Positions 1-6,155 are shown, counted from the stretch's first letter. The stretch: 8,044 nt of DNA from Sulfurimonas sp. (GCA_015663215.1 DQSP01000048.1:1-8044), one strand, 5' to 3'. Notes: generated from the sequence alone by a model not told the origin. Numbers and translations are program-made.

Positions 1-2
1 AG

Positions 3-8
3 CTCCTT
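3..8 (-). promoter_or_regulatory. Ribosome binding site of a gene starting left of the window
   Basis: Read on the minus strand, the first bases give AGAAGGAGCT, which contains a strong AAGGAG Shine-Dalgarno core. No minus-strand coding frame fits inside positions 1-100: the ATG at 25-23 is followed at once by a TGA stop. The start codon would therefore lie a few bases beyond the left edge, making this gene divergent from alr. The gene itself cannot be identified. Confidence 0.4.
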
Positions 9-93
9 CTGATTTTGCCTCACATTAGCCCTCTTTTTGATATTCTGAAGTTGGTGTTATTTTTAACTAAGGACTTAATGTCTTCATAGTTTT

Positions 94-99
94 ATTATA
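94..99 (-). promoter_or_regulatory. Possible -10 box for the divergent gene left of the window
   Basis: The minus strand reads TTTGTATAAT, a perfect TATAAT. A start about seven bases downstream would give a leader of roughly 85 bases up to the ribosome binding site at the left edge. No convincing -35 box is seen, which is normal for sigma-70 promoters in Campylobacterota. AT-rich sequence makes chance TATAAT boxes common. Confidence 0.3.
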
Positions 100-115
100 C
101 AAATAATAATAAAGT

Positions 116-148
116 AGTGTTACAAAAGTGTTAAGTGGGTGAGTGTTA
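116..148 (+). repeat. Three direct copies of AGTGTTA upstream of alr
   Basis: The heptamer AGTGTTA occurs at 116-122, 127-133 and 142-148, with start-to-start spacings of 11 and 15 bases. The first pair is about one helical turn apart, the spacing used by OmpR/PhoB-type response regulators that bind tandem direct repeats. The copies lie between the two proposed divergent -10 boxes, where a regulator could act. The repeat itself is plain in the sequence; a binding role is inference. Confidence 0.45.
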
Positions 149-161
149 GTGAAATTTGTGA

Positions 162-167
162 TAGAAT
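162..167 (+). promoter_or_regulatory. Possible -10 box for the small ORF and alr
   Basis: TAGAAT is preceded by TGTGA, giving a weak extended -10 look. Transcription would begin at about 173-175, at or next to the ATG of the small ORF at 174. That transcript would be leaderless for the small ORF, or would carry a leader of about 127 bases for alr if the ORF is not translated. There is no recognisable -35 box. Confidence 0.3.
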
Positions 168-173
168 TTCATC

Positions 174-308
174 ATGAGCAGACAAGAGAAGATAAAAAGA
201 ACGGTTTTAATAGCATTAGGTTTTGGTATGGCGACTTACCTCATAATGAGTGGAAGTGCTATATTAAGTCAAGAAAACAACACAACTAAGACAGATATAA
301 ATGGCTAG
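174..308 (+). CDS. Small single-span membrane protein, overlapping alr
   Basis: This is a 44-residue frame starting MSRQEKIKRTVLIALGFG. It has a basic N-terminus (R3, K6, K8, R9), then a hydrophobic stretch from about V11 to L31 able to cross the membrane once, then a polar tail ending in DING. That is the layout of an N-in small membrane protein. Its TAG stop (306-308) lies inside the first codons of alr, an 8-base overlap, and alr has no good ribosome binding site of its own, so translation of the two may be coupled. Against it, there is no clear Shine-Dalgarno sequence before ATG 174, and I recognise no family. It could instead be a fortuitous frame in the alr leader. Confidence 0.5.
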   Translation: MSRQEKIKRTVLIALGFGMATYLIMSGSAILSQENNTTKTDING

Positions 309-1299
309 TATAAAACTAAGCAAGGCTAACTTTTTTCATAACTTAGACATCATTCAAGCTCAAACGCAGAGTATAGACAAAATAGCCCTTGTTTTAAAAG
401 ATAATGCTTATGGACATGGATTGTTTGAGATGGCAAAACTTGCAAGTGAGTATGGCATTAAACGAGCAGTTGTTCGTTCAAACGCAGAGGCACAACAGAT
501 AGAAGAGTTTTTTGAGTATGTACTTGTTTTAGCAGATATTCCAAAGACTCCGAGTGAGAAGATACGATATACGATTAATACTCTTGAGCAGATAAAAGAG
601 TTTCCAAGTGGTAGTTTGGTAGAGTTAAAAGTAGATACTGGAATGTCACGAAATGGTGTAAGTATAGAAGAAATGCAAAAGGCTATCAGTAGCATTAAAA
701 ACAAAGGTTTAATCCTTGAGTCAGTTTTTACACACCATGCATGTGCTGATGAAATGGATGGAAAATATGAGCTACAAAATGAGTGCTTTACACAACTAAA
801 GGAAGCTTTGGTAAATAATAAAAAAGTCCGTTTTCACTCATGTAATTCAGCTGCTCTTTTTCGACAAAAGAGTTGTGATGAAGATATGGTTCGTGTAGGC
901 ATCGCAGCTTATGGCTGTTTAGAACTTCCATTTTCTTCAAATGCAGAAAAACTCAAGCCTGTTTTATCTCTCTATGCACAAAAAAACTCATCGCGTTTAG
1001 TAAAGGCTGGAGAGTCTGTTGGTTATGGGGCTGCTTTTACAAGCCAAGTAGGAGTTACTGTAAGTAATTATGATTTTGGTTATGCCGATGGGTTTTTACG
1101 TAGCTGTAGCACAAACTATCAAACGCCACAAAAGATAAAAATAGCAGGTAGAATCTCTATGGACAACAGCTCATTTGTAAGTGATAAAGATGAACTACTC
1201 GTCTTTAATGATGCAAGAGTTGTCGCAAATTACGCAGGAACTATAAGCTACGAGGTTTTAACTTCACTCAAATCCCATCTTAAACGCGAGATAGTTTAA
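301..1299 (+). CDS. alr: Alanine racemase
   Basis: This PLP-dependent enzyme interconverts L- and D-alanine in the cytoplasm and supplies D-alanine for peptidoglycan. The N-terminal barrel carries the PLP lysine K33 in LKDNAYGHG. KVDTGMSRNG (110-119) holds K110, at the position of the carbamylated lysine of the family, and R117. HSCNSAA (179-185) and RVGIAAYG (198-205) line the cofactor phosphate and pyridine sites. In the C-terminal barrel, FGYADG carries the second catalytic base Y261, and GRISMD (283-288) gives M287 and D288. The length of 332 residues is somewhat short for the family (usually about 360-375), but no key motif is missing. The start is fixed because a TAA lies directly before ATG 301 in frame. 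Only a weak AAGA precedes it, which fits coupling to the upstream small ORF. Its stop overlaps the stop of the convergent gene. Confidence 0.97.
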   Translation: MASIKLSKANFFHNLDIIQAQTQSIDKIALVLKDNAYGHGLFEMAKLASEYGIKRAVVRSNAEAQQIEEFFEYVLVLADIPKTPSEKIRYTINTLEQIKEFPSGSLVELKVDTGMSRNGVSIEEMQKAISSIKNKGLILESVFTHHACADEMDGKYELQNECFTQLKEALVNNKKVRFHSCNSAALFRQKSCDEDMVRVGIAAYGCLELPFSSNAEKLKPVLSLYAQKNSSRLVKAGESVGYGAAFTSQVGVTVSNYDFGYADGFLRSCSTNYQTPQKIKIAGRISMDNSSFVSDKDELLVFNDARVVANYAGTISYEVLTSLKSHLKREIV

Positions 1300-1688
1300 G
1301 AGTTTATTTTGATGATGGCATTTGAAAAGATAAGACCATCTATACTAAGTAGTGCAAACTCTTCTATACTTTCATCATCCTCTACACTCACCAAAATTTT
1401 TGCATCAAAAAGATAGGATTCAGCTATATTTTGTGCTGTTTTTGCGAGTTCTTTCTCTACTACGATATAGTTTGTGTTTAAGGCAGAAGCATACATTAGC
1501 TCTTTTATGCTTTTTATACTCAAAGCATAAGTTATTTCGTTGGCATTTAGATGCTCTATGATGTCCAAGTTATCTTCACTAAACTCTAAGTATATATAAG
1601 AAGAGGGTGGTGTGTTGGTGATAGCCTCAACCGAGTTAATATGGTAAAACTTTTCTGATTCTAAAAATCTATGTCCAAAAAACAGCAT
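1296..1688 (-). CDS. Protein of unknown function, last gene of the rsmG operon
   Basis: This is a 130-residue soluble protein with no signal peptide, membrane span or cysteine. I do not recognise a named family, though it resembles lineage-specific hypothetical proteins of Campylobacterota. Predicted beta strands alternate with helices: YIYLEFS, ITYALSI, NYIVVE, AKILVSV and IDGLIFS, each followed by a helix. It ends in IDGLIFSNAI, reminiscent of the last strand and loop of TIM-barrel proteins, so it could be a partial barrel. The start ATG follows directly on the TAG of the upstream gene (TAGATG), with AGAAGG eight bases ahead, so the two are translated from one message. Its TAA shares bases with the TAA of convergent alr. 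Function is unknown; position suggests coexpression with rsmG. Confidence 0.88.
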   Translation of the reverse strand: MLFFGHRFLESEKFYHINSVEAITNTPPSSYIYLEFSEDNLDIIEHLNANEITYALSIKSIKELMYASALNTNYIVVEKELAKTAQNIAESYLFDAKILVSVEDDESIEEFALLSIDGLIFSNAIIKINS

Positions 1689-1922
1689 CTATACAGCCTT
1701 CTCTATACACTCTTTTGAGCAATAGTATTTTGCACCACTTAAGAGTGACTCACTTACTTCACTATAAACACCACAAGTACTACATTCAACCATATCATCT
1801 GCTTGTATGTCATCAGCTTTTTTAGCTTTTGTATTTGTCTCTATACTAGCAGGTTTCTTCTTTATAAACATAAAATAGACTATGCTAATAACCCCTAAAA
1901 CAAGTAGTACTTTTAGTATCAT
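1689..1922 (-). CDS. Membrane-anchored four-cysteine (PP0621-like) protein
   Basis: This is a 77-residue protein. Residues 1-20 are a hydrophobic segment followed by KKK, which predicts a single N-terminal membrane anchor with the rest in the cytoplasm. A short polar linker (about 24-43) leads to a zinc-finger-like module: C47 and C50 in VECSTCG, then C68 and C72 in YYCSKEC, that is CxxC-17-CxxxC. This matches the small PP0621 / MYND-like family as I know it, whose function is not established. The ATG overlaps the rsmG stop as ATGA and is preceded by AGGAG at 1930-1934, so it is the second gene of the rsmG operon. It is followed without a gap by the 130-residue gene. Metal binding is inferred from the cysteines; the family name is moderately sure. 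Confidence 0.88.
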   Translation of the reverse strand: MILKVLLVLGVISIVYFMFIKKKPASIETNTKAKKADDIQADDMVECSTCGVYSEVSESLLSGAKYYCSKECIEKAV

Positions 1923-2509
1923 ATACTTTCTCCTAACAATAAATAGTGTCTTTTTTTCGTCTCAATTATTTTGTGTTTCATTCCATCTACACCATCTTTT
2001 ACTTCATCAAAAACTTTTTCACCCTTGTAAAAGAGGAATTTTGTATCTGTATCTCGAAAATTTTGACTGAGGTTTAAGAGCATTTTTGTCTCTGTAACCG
2101 CACGTGAAGTTATCATTTCAAATACTTTTGGCTCCATCAGCTCGACTCTTTTTTTGACAACTGTAACATTAGAAAGTTCTAAGTCAGCTTTGATGAACTG
2201 TAAAAAAGAGGCTCGCTTACTCAGTGGTTCTACTAAAGTCACATGAGTATCAGGCAGTCCAAACGCGAGTATCATACCTGGAAAACCAGCTCCTGTTCCT
2301 ATGTCCATAAGAGTAGAGACCTTAGGTAAAAAGCTTAGAGGGTAAACTGCATCATAAATAAACTCATCAATTGTTTGATTATCTTTAGCACCTGTTAGGT
2401 TATGGATTTTATTCCATTTATGAAGATGCTCTTTGTACTTTTGTATATTATAAAAAAAGTTTTCTGGTAAAGTAATGTTGTCATTTTCGAGTGTAGATTT
2501 TAAGTCCAA
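1919..2509 (-). CDS. rsmG: 16S rRNA (guanine-527-N7)-methyltransferase RsmG (GidB)
   Basis: This enzyme uses S-adenosylmethionine to methylate N7 of G527 (E. coli numbering) in 16S rRNA, in the 530 loop near the streptomycin site. In this family, loss of function gives low-level streptomycin resistance. The 196 residues match the usual length of about 207. Motifs seen are WNKIHNLTG (32-40), the SAM-binding loop [10 protein letters not shown] (69-78), LVE with E94 for the ribose, and TSRAV (134-138). The start is TTG at 2509-2507: AAGGA sits seven bases ahead, and the next in-frame ATG lies within the SAM-binding motif region. It is the first gene of a three-gene operon with the four-cysteine protein (4-base overlap) and the 130-residue protein. 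A likely promoter lies just upstream. Confidence 0.97.
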   Translation of the reverse strand: MDLKSTLENDNITLPENFFYNIQKYKEHLHKWNKIHNLTGAKDNQTIDEFIYDAVYPLSFLPKVSTLMDIGTGAGFPGMILAFGLPDTHVTLVEPLSKRASFLQFIKADLELSNVTVVKKRVELMEPKVFEMITSRAVTETKMLLNLSQNFRDTDTKFLFYKGEKVFDEVKDGVDGMKHKIIETKKRHYLLLGESI

Positions 2510-2542
2510 TAAAATATCCTTAATTTAATAAAGATATTTTAT
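2509..2542 (-). repeat. 10-base inverted repeat over the rsmG -10 box and start
   Basis: On the plus strand ATAAAATATC (2509-2518) and GATATTTTAT (2533-2542) are perfect reverse complements separated by 14 bases. On the minus strand one arm contains the rsmG -10 box and the other runs from the ribosome binding site to the T of the TTG start. As DNA it could be an operator. As RNA it could fold only in transcripts that begin upstream, because the proposed rsmG start lies between the arms. It contains only A/T except for one G/C pair, so chance is possible. Confidence 0.5.
2517..2521 (-). promoter_or_regulatory. Ribosome binding site fixing the rsmG TTG start
   Basis: AAGGA on the minus strand stands seven bases before TTG 2509-2507. 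No ATG or GTG in the same frame has comparable support, so this site decides the start of RsmG. Confidence 0.65.
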
Positions 2543-2555
2543 CTAAAAAAAGGTT
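2536..2555 (-). promoter_or_regulatory. rsmG operon promoter with T7 tract
   Basis: The minus strand reads AACCTTTTTTTAG, one base, then TAAAAT. A T tract ahead of a TATAAT-like -10 without a -35 box is the known sigma-70 pattern of Campylobacterota. The start would fall near 2529, giving a leader of about 20 bases. The same block, with identical spacing, precedes ribA at 6780-6761. Confidence 0.6.
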
Positions 2556-2566
2556 AGAAGAGGGTT

Positions 2567-3136
2567 TTAGGAAAAGAGTTTTTTCATCATGCCAAAAAAT
2601 ATTTTAAATAATCCCTTATTCCCTACAAGCTTATCTATAAACTCATCATAAGTAGTGTTGTTGTCTTCGAGAAATCCACGAAGGTATTTCTCACTTGCTT
2701 GGATGCCACCCTCTTTTTCTATCTCTATAAGTTTTGCATATATTGGTACCATTGTGTCTATGGCATTTTGTGGGGCTGCTTTTCTAAATGCAGTGTGAGA
2801 GATAATTTTGTTTGTAATAGGGTCGACTTTTGGCTCAAACTCTGTGACAACCCAGTAGTAACTTCCATCTTTAGCAAGGTTTTTGACAACTGCCATGATG
2901 TTTTGTCCCTTGTTGATTCTATCCCACATCATTTTAAAAACTATTTTTGGCATATCAGGATGACGGATGATAGAGTGAGGTTGTCCTATGAGTTGTGCTT
3001 CTGTATACCCAGAAATCTCTACAAAGTAATCATTACCATACTCTATAAAACCTTTTGAATCTGTTTTTGAGACAATATAACGCTTGGGATTGAGTTTGAT
3101 TTCGTTCTCTATGGGAGTAGGAGTTTGTGTTGTCAT
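2567..3136 (-). CDS. PAS-only protein of the Aer/CetB type
   Basis: This is a 189-residue cytoplasmic protein. Residues about 18-118 form one PAS domain with the signature of the Aer-type redox group: IIRHPDMP (56-63) followed by FKMMW (67-71), then KNLAKDGSYYWV (85-96). In E. coli Aer and C. jejuni CetB, PAS domains of this group bind FAD and sense redox or energy state; CetB works with a separate membrane receptor, CetA. Residues about 120-189 are a helical tail with no methyl-accepting, kinase or GGDEF domain, so the output must go through a partner. No receptor gene is adjacent. ATG 3136-3134 has AAAGG at 3147-3143 in front. It is divergent from the CZB gene across 102 bases, and its stop lies just upstream of the rsmG promoter. 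FAD binding is inferred from the family. Confidence 0.9.
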   Translation of the reverse strand: MTTQTPTPIENEIKLNPKRYIVSKTDSKGFIEYGNDYFVEISGYTEAQLIGQPHSIIRHPDMPKIVFKMMWDRINKGQNIMAVVKNLAKDGSYYWVVTEFEPKVDPITNKIISHTAFRKAAPQNAIDTMVPIYAKLIEIEKEGGIQASEKYLRGFLEDNNTTYDEFIDKLVGNKGLFKIFFGMMKKLFS

Positions 3137-3163
3137 TTTGTGCCTTTATATAAAATTAACATT

Positions 3164-3169
3164 ATTATA
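3164..3169 (-). promoter_or_regulatory. Possible -10 box for the PAS gene
   Basis: The minus strand reads CTATATAATAATG, with TATAAT at 3169-3164. The start would be near 3157, giving a leader of about 21 bases. A loose TTACAT lies 19 bases further upstream. The AT-rich surroundings allow other boxes. Confidence 0.4.
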
Positions 3170-3189
3170 TAGTTTTTTTATTAATTTTA

Positions 3190-3198
3190 TGTAATAAT
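3190..3198 (+). promoter_or_regulatory. Possible extended -10 for the CZB gene
   Basis: TGTAATAAT fits an extended -10 (TG, one base, AATAAT), preceded by a T-rich run at 3173-3179. Transcription from about 3205 would give a leader of about 34 bases, with AAGG at 3228-3231 as the ribosome binding site seven bases before ATG 3239. TATAAG at 3215-3220 is an alternative. Confidence 0.35.
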
Positions 3199-3238
3199 AG
3201 AGACAAATATTTAATATAAGTATAAAAAAGGTGTAGCT

Positions 3239-3682
3239 ATGACAAAACTTGAGATGTTAGAAGCGATAGAAAGTGCGAAAAAAGTGCATCTTGAGCAGAT
3301 GTATAAAATAGAATCCAAACTCAGTGGACACGGACTAGAATCTTTAGCTGTTCTAGGAAAAACACAATGTGTATGTGGTATATGGTTTCATGCAAATGAA
3401 AAGGCTATGAAAGATATACTAGGCTTACAACTTTTTGAGCGTTTAGATAAACAGCATGAGGCATGGCATAGAGACTATGCTCACCTGCATGAACTCTTTG
3501 AAGAAAAAGATAAAAAAAGTTTTTTTGCAAAGCTCATAGAGGGTGGTGAAGCCAAAGAGATGAAAATAGATAAGGCAAAACTCTATTTTTCAGAGTTATT
3601 AGCTGATACTCAAACACTTATGAATACTTCAGATGTTGCATTACGAAGAATCAATGCTCTAAGTGAAAAAAAATTTAATTAG
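3239..3682 (+). CDS. Stand-alone CZB (chemoreceptor zinc-binding) domain protein
   Basis: This is a 147-residue soluble helical protein. The CZB zinc ligands, three histidines and one cysteine, can be placed: H17 in AKKVHL, C46 in CVCGIWF (the family's CxGxW core), and H73 and H77 in QHEAWH. The step from C46 to H73 and H77 is 27 and 31 residues, the same as I recall for E. coli DgcZ (C52, H79, H83). CZB domains normally sit in chemoreceptors such as H. pylori TlpD, or before GGDEF in DgcZ, where they sense zinc or, through the cysteine, hypochlorous acid. Here no output domain is attached; residues about 95-147 add only more helix. An extra cysteine, C44, lies two residues before the ligand. 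The gene ends inside the stop region of the convergent GGDEF-EAL gene (8-base overlap). The partner is unknown; the neighbouring cyclic-di-GMP enzyme is a candidate. Confidence 0.87.
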   Translation: MTKLEMLEAIESAKKVHLEQMYKIESKLSGHGLESLAVLGKTQCVCGIWFHANEKAMKDILGLQLFERLDKQHEAWHRDYAHLHELFEEKDKKSFFAKLIEGGEAKEMKIDKAKLYFSELLADTQTLMNTSDVALRRINALSEKKFN

Positions 3683-6140
3683 TTTTAAGTAGTTCTTCAA
3701 TCTCACCTGAGGGCAGTGGCGGTGAATAAAGATACCCTTGTATAAATTCACAATCATTGAGTATTAAAAACTCTTTTTGTTCTTGAGTCTCCACACCCTC
3801 TGCAATAATATTTAAGTTCAGACTTTTACCAAGGGCGATAATCGCTTTTGTGATAGCTATATCATCTTCATCGGCTGGGATATCTTTTACAAATTCACGG
3901 TCGATTTTAAGTTTATCGAGTGGCAGTTTTTTGAGATAAGAAAGAGAAGAGTATCCCGTTCCAAAATCATCTATAGCTATTTCAATTCCTAAATCATGAA
4001 TTTGATTTAGCTTTAGTATAGAAGATTTAGGATCTTTCATCACTTGACCTTCTGTGACTTCTAACTCCAGCCACTGAGTTTTAAAACCTATATCTTGCAT
4101 AGTCTCAAGTAAATAAATGAGAAAATTATCTTCATTTAGGTGTTTCATTGCAAGATTTAAAGAGAGTGTACCGGGGTTTAAACCTTGAGCATACCATAAA
4201 GCAAACTGTTTCATTGCTATGTTCATAACAAGCCTATCTATTTCGATGATTAAGCCAGTCTCTTCGGCAAGTGGTATAAAGTTTAGAGGAGGAACTAGAC
4301 CTAATGTGGGGTGTTGCCACCTTACAAGTGCTTCCATCCCTATAATCTTGTCGGTTCTTGTATCAAACTGTGGCTGATAGTAAACGACAAACTGTTTTTC
4401 TTTAATGGCTAAACGTAGGCTTGATTCTAAAACAACTCTCTCAAATGCTTCTTGGGTCATATCAGCAGAATAAAACTGAAAATTATCTCTGCCTGCTTCT
4501 TTGGCTTTGTACATCGCAACATCAGCAAACTTGATAAGGTTAGCTGCCGTTGTTGCATCTTGAGGATAGACACTTACACCTATACTAGCAGTTACATAAA
4601 GGCTTTGGTTGTTTATCTCTATTGGTTTTTTCATTGCAGCTATAATTTTTTTGGCTACAGTTGCGATATCTTGTGTGTTCTTGAGTGCTTTTAATATGAT
4701 GGTAAATTCATCTCCACCAAGGCGTGCTAGAGTATCTTCTTCTCGGATGACAGAGTTTAACCTTGAAGCGGCTTCAACAAGTACTTCATCCCCAATATGA
4801 TGACCAAGAGAGTCATTTATCTGTTTAAATTGGTCTAAATCAATGAAGAAAAGAGCAAATTTATGATGGTTGCGTTTAGAAGAGATTATAGTCTGATGGA
4901 GTCTGTCTTTAAAAAGAGTTCTATTTGCTAAACCTGTTAAAGCATCGTAATGTGCTTGTTTTTGAAGAAGTTGTGTCTGCTCTTGGAGTAACATTTGTGT
5001 CTTTTTTTCAGCCGTTATGTCTCGTAGATAACCAATATATCCATCAATATTTCCTGCCTCATCCTTTGAAACACTTAAAGAGATATCACAGAGTATAGTG
5101 TGTTTATCTTTTTTCACCATAGATGCTTCAATGTCTAAACTCTCTTGGTTATTGAGTAGAAAAAATAGCTCTTCAAAAGTATATTCATTATCATCGGAGT
5201 AGATAGTTGTGATACTTTTACCTACGATTTCTTCTTTTGTATAGTTAAAAAGAGTTGCGCTTCCTCTATTCCAGTTTGTTATAAGTCCATCTTTATCTGT
5301 TGATATAACAGAGTCGTGAATATACTCTAGTACTTTTGCCTGTTTTTTGTATTGGAATTCAAGTTCTACCATTTGGGATATATCTATGTCAAAAATGATA
5401 TAGGCCTCTTTGTCTTTGTATGTAATGGTATGAAGATAAGACTGAACATGATAATATCTTCCATCTTTACACTTATGAACACTTCGATTAAGTGTATGAT
5501 TATGCTGTTCTAATATAGAACGGAGTTTAGCAATCTCTCGCTCTTTGAGGTAAGGATTTATATCTCTGACATTCATTTTAAGTAGTTCTTCTTGCGAGTA
5601 CCCTAGCGCATTACAAGCACCTTCATTTACATAAATATACTCTAGTGTTTCTAAGCAAACGATATAAATCTCATTTGAAGAGTGCTCAATCACTTGTGAC
5701 AACTCTTTGACATGTTTTTGTGCGGATACATGCCCAGTAATGTCTTGTGTAGTTCCTATAATTTTAATGGGATTATTATTTGAATCGTAAACAGCCTGTG
5801 CATTTATGAGAAGTGTGAGTACCTTACCCGTAGCATGTTTTGATTGACATTGCATACTGACAGCTTCTTTAGTTGTTGTAGTTTGCTCTATGAGTCTTTG
5901 AGCTTCTTGATGGTACTCTGGAAGTAAAAGAGAGAAAAAAAGTTCTAAGTTGGGATGTGTATCTTTAGAAAGACCGTATATCTTATACATTTGATCAGAC
6001 CAGCTAGATTCTTTAGTAGTGAGATCTAACTCCCAACTTCCGAGTTTAGAGATTGCTTCTAAGCGCAGTAGAGTATTTTCTCTAGCTTTGAGCTTCTCCA
6101 TTGCAGTCTGTATATCATCATGTGCTATATCTATTGGCAT
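3675..6140 (-). CDS. PAS-PAS-PAS-GGDEF-EAL cyclic-di-GMP synthase/phosphodiesterase
   Basis: This is an 821-residue cytoplasmic protein with no membrane span or signal peptide. Three PAS domains lie at about 26-137, 145-257 and 265-377, then a short coiled linker (378-396), GGDEF at about 397-557 and EAL at about 570-821. The cyclase domain keeps FIDLDQFKQIND (432-443), the active-site loop GGDEF (475-479) and an inhibitory I-site RxxD (R466, D469) at the right distance. The phosphodiesterase domain keeps EALVRW (603-608), N662, E694 in ELEVTE, DDFGTGYSS (724-732), K745 and EGVET (781-785). Both halves therefore look active: GTP to cyclic-di-GMP, and cyclic-di-GMP to pGpG. The PAS ligands cannot be read from sequence. 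The start ATG has GGAG six bases ahead. It follows ribA by 15 bases on the same strand, so it is probably in the ribA operon, and overlaps the convergent CZB gene by 8 bases. Confidence 0.95.
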   Translation of the reverse strand: MPIDIAHDDIQTAMEKLKARENTLLRLEAISKLGSWELDLTTKESSWSDQMYKIYGLSKDTHPNLELFFSLLLPEYHQEAQRLIEQTTTTKEAVSMQCQSKHATGKVLTLLINAQAVYDSNNNPIKIIGTTQDITGHVSAQKHVKELSQVIEHSSNEIYIVCLETLEYIYVNEGACNALGYSQEELLKMNVRDINPYLKEREIAKLRSILEQHNHTLNRSVHKCKDGRYYHVQSYLHTITYKDKEAYIIFDIDISQMVELEFQYKKQAKVLEYIHDSVISTDKDGLITNWNRGSATLFNYTKEEIVGKSITTIYSDDNEYTFEELFFLLNNQESLDIEASMVKKDKHTILCDISLSVSKDEAGNIDGYIGYLRDITAEKKTQMLLQEQTQLLQKQAHYDALTGLANRTLFKDRLHQTIISSKRNHHKFALFFIDLDQFKQINDSLGHHIGDEVLVEAASRLNSVIREEDTLARLGGDEFTIILKALKNTQDIATVAKKIIAAMKKPIEINNQSLYVTASIGVSVYPQDATTAANLIKFADVAMYKAKEAGRDNFQFYSADMTQEAFERVVLESSLRLAIKEKQFVVYYQPQFDTRTDKIIGMEALVRWQHPTLGLVPPLNFIPLAEETGLIIEIDRLVMNIAMKQFALWYAQGLNPGTLSLNLAMKHLNEDNFLIYLLETMQDIGFKTQWLELEVTEGQVMKDPKSSILKLNQIHDLGIEIAIDDFGTGYSSLSYLKKLPLDKLKIDREFVKDIPADEDDIAITKAIIALGKSLNLNIIAEGVETQEQKEFLILNDCEFIQGYLYSPPLPSGEIEELLKTN

Positions 6141-6155
6141 ATATTACTCCAAGTT

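Noticed and set aside
3..89. Open plus-strand frame ending TAG at 87-89 that could be the tail of a gene entering from the left
   Set aside because: Its 28 residues match nothing I recognise, and a good minus-strand ribosome binding site at the edge points to a divergent gene instead. It cannot be decided without the flank.
408..704. Minus-strand open frame of 98 codons inside alr
   Set aside because: It is antisense to a gene with clear alanine racemase motifs, and its translation shows no domain. It is a shadow of the real frame.
2545..2569. Possible terminator after the PAS gene, because a T run follows its stop on the minus strand
   Set aside because: No self-complementary stem precedes the T run. 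The run fits better as the T tract of the rsmG promoter.
2699..3058. Plus-strand open frame of 119 codons opposite the PAS gene
   Set aside because: The cysteine- and tyrosine-rich translation is typical of an antisense shadow, and the PAS motifs are on the other strand.
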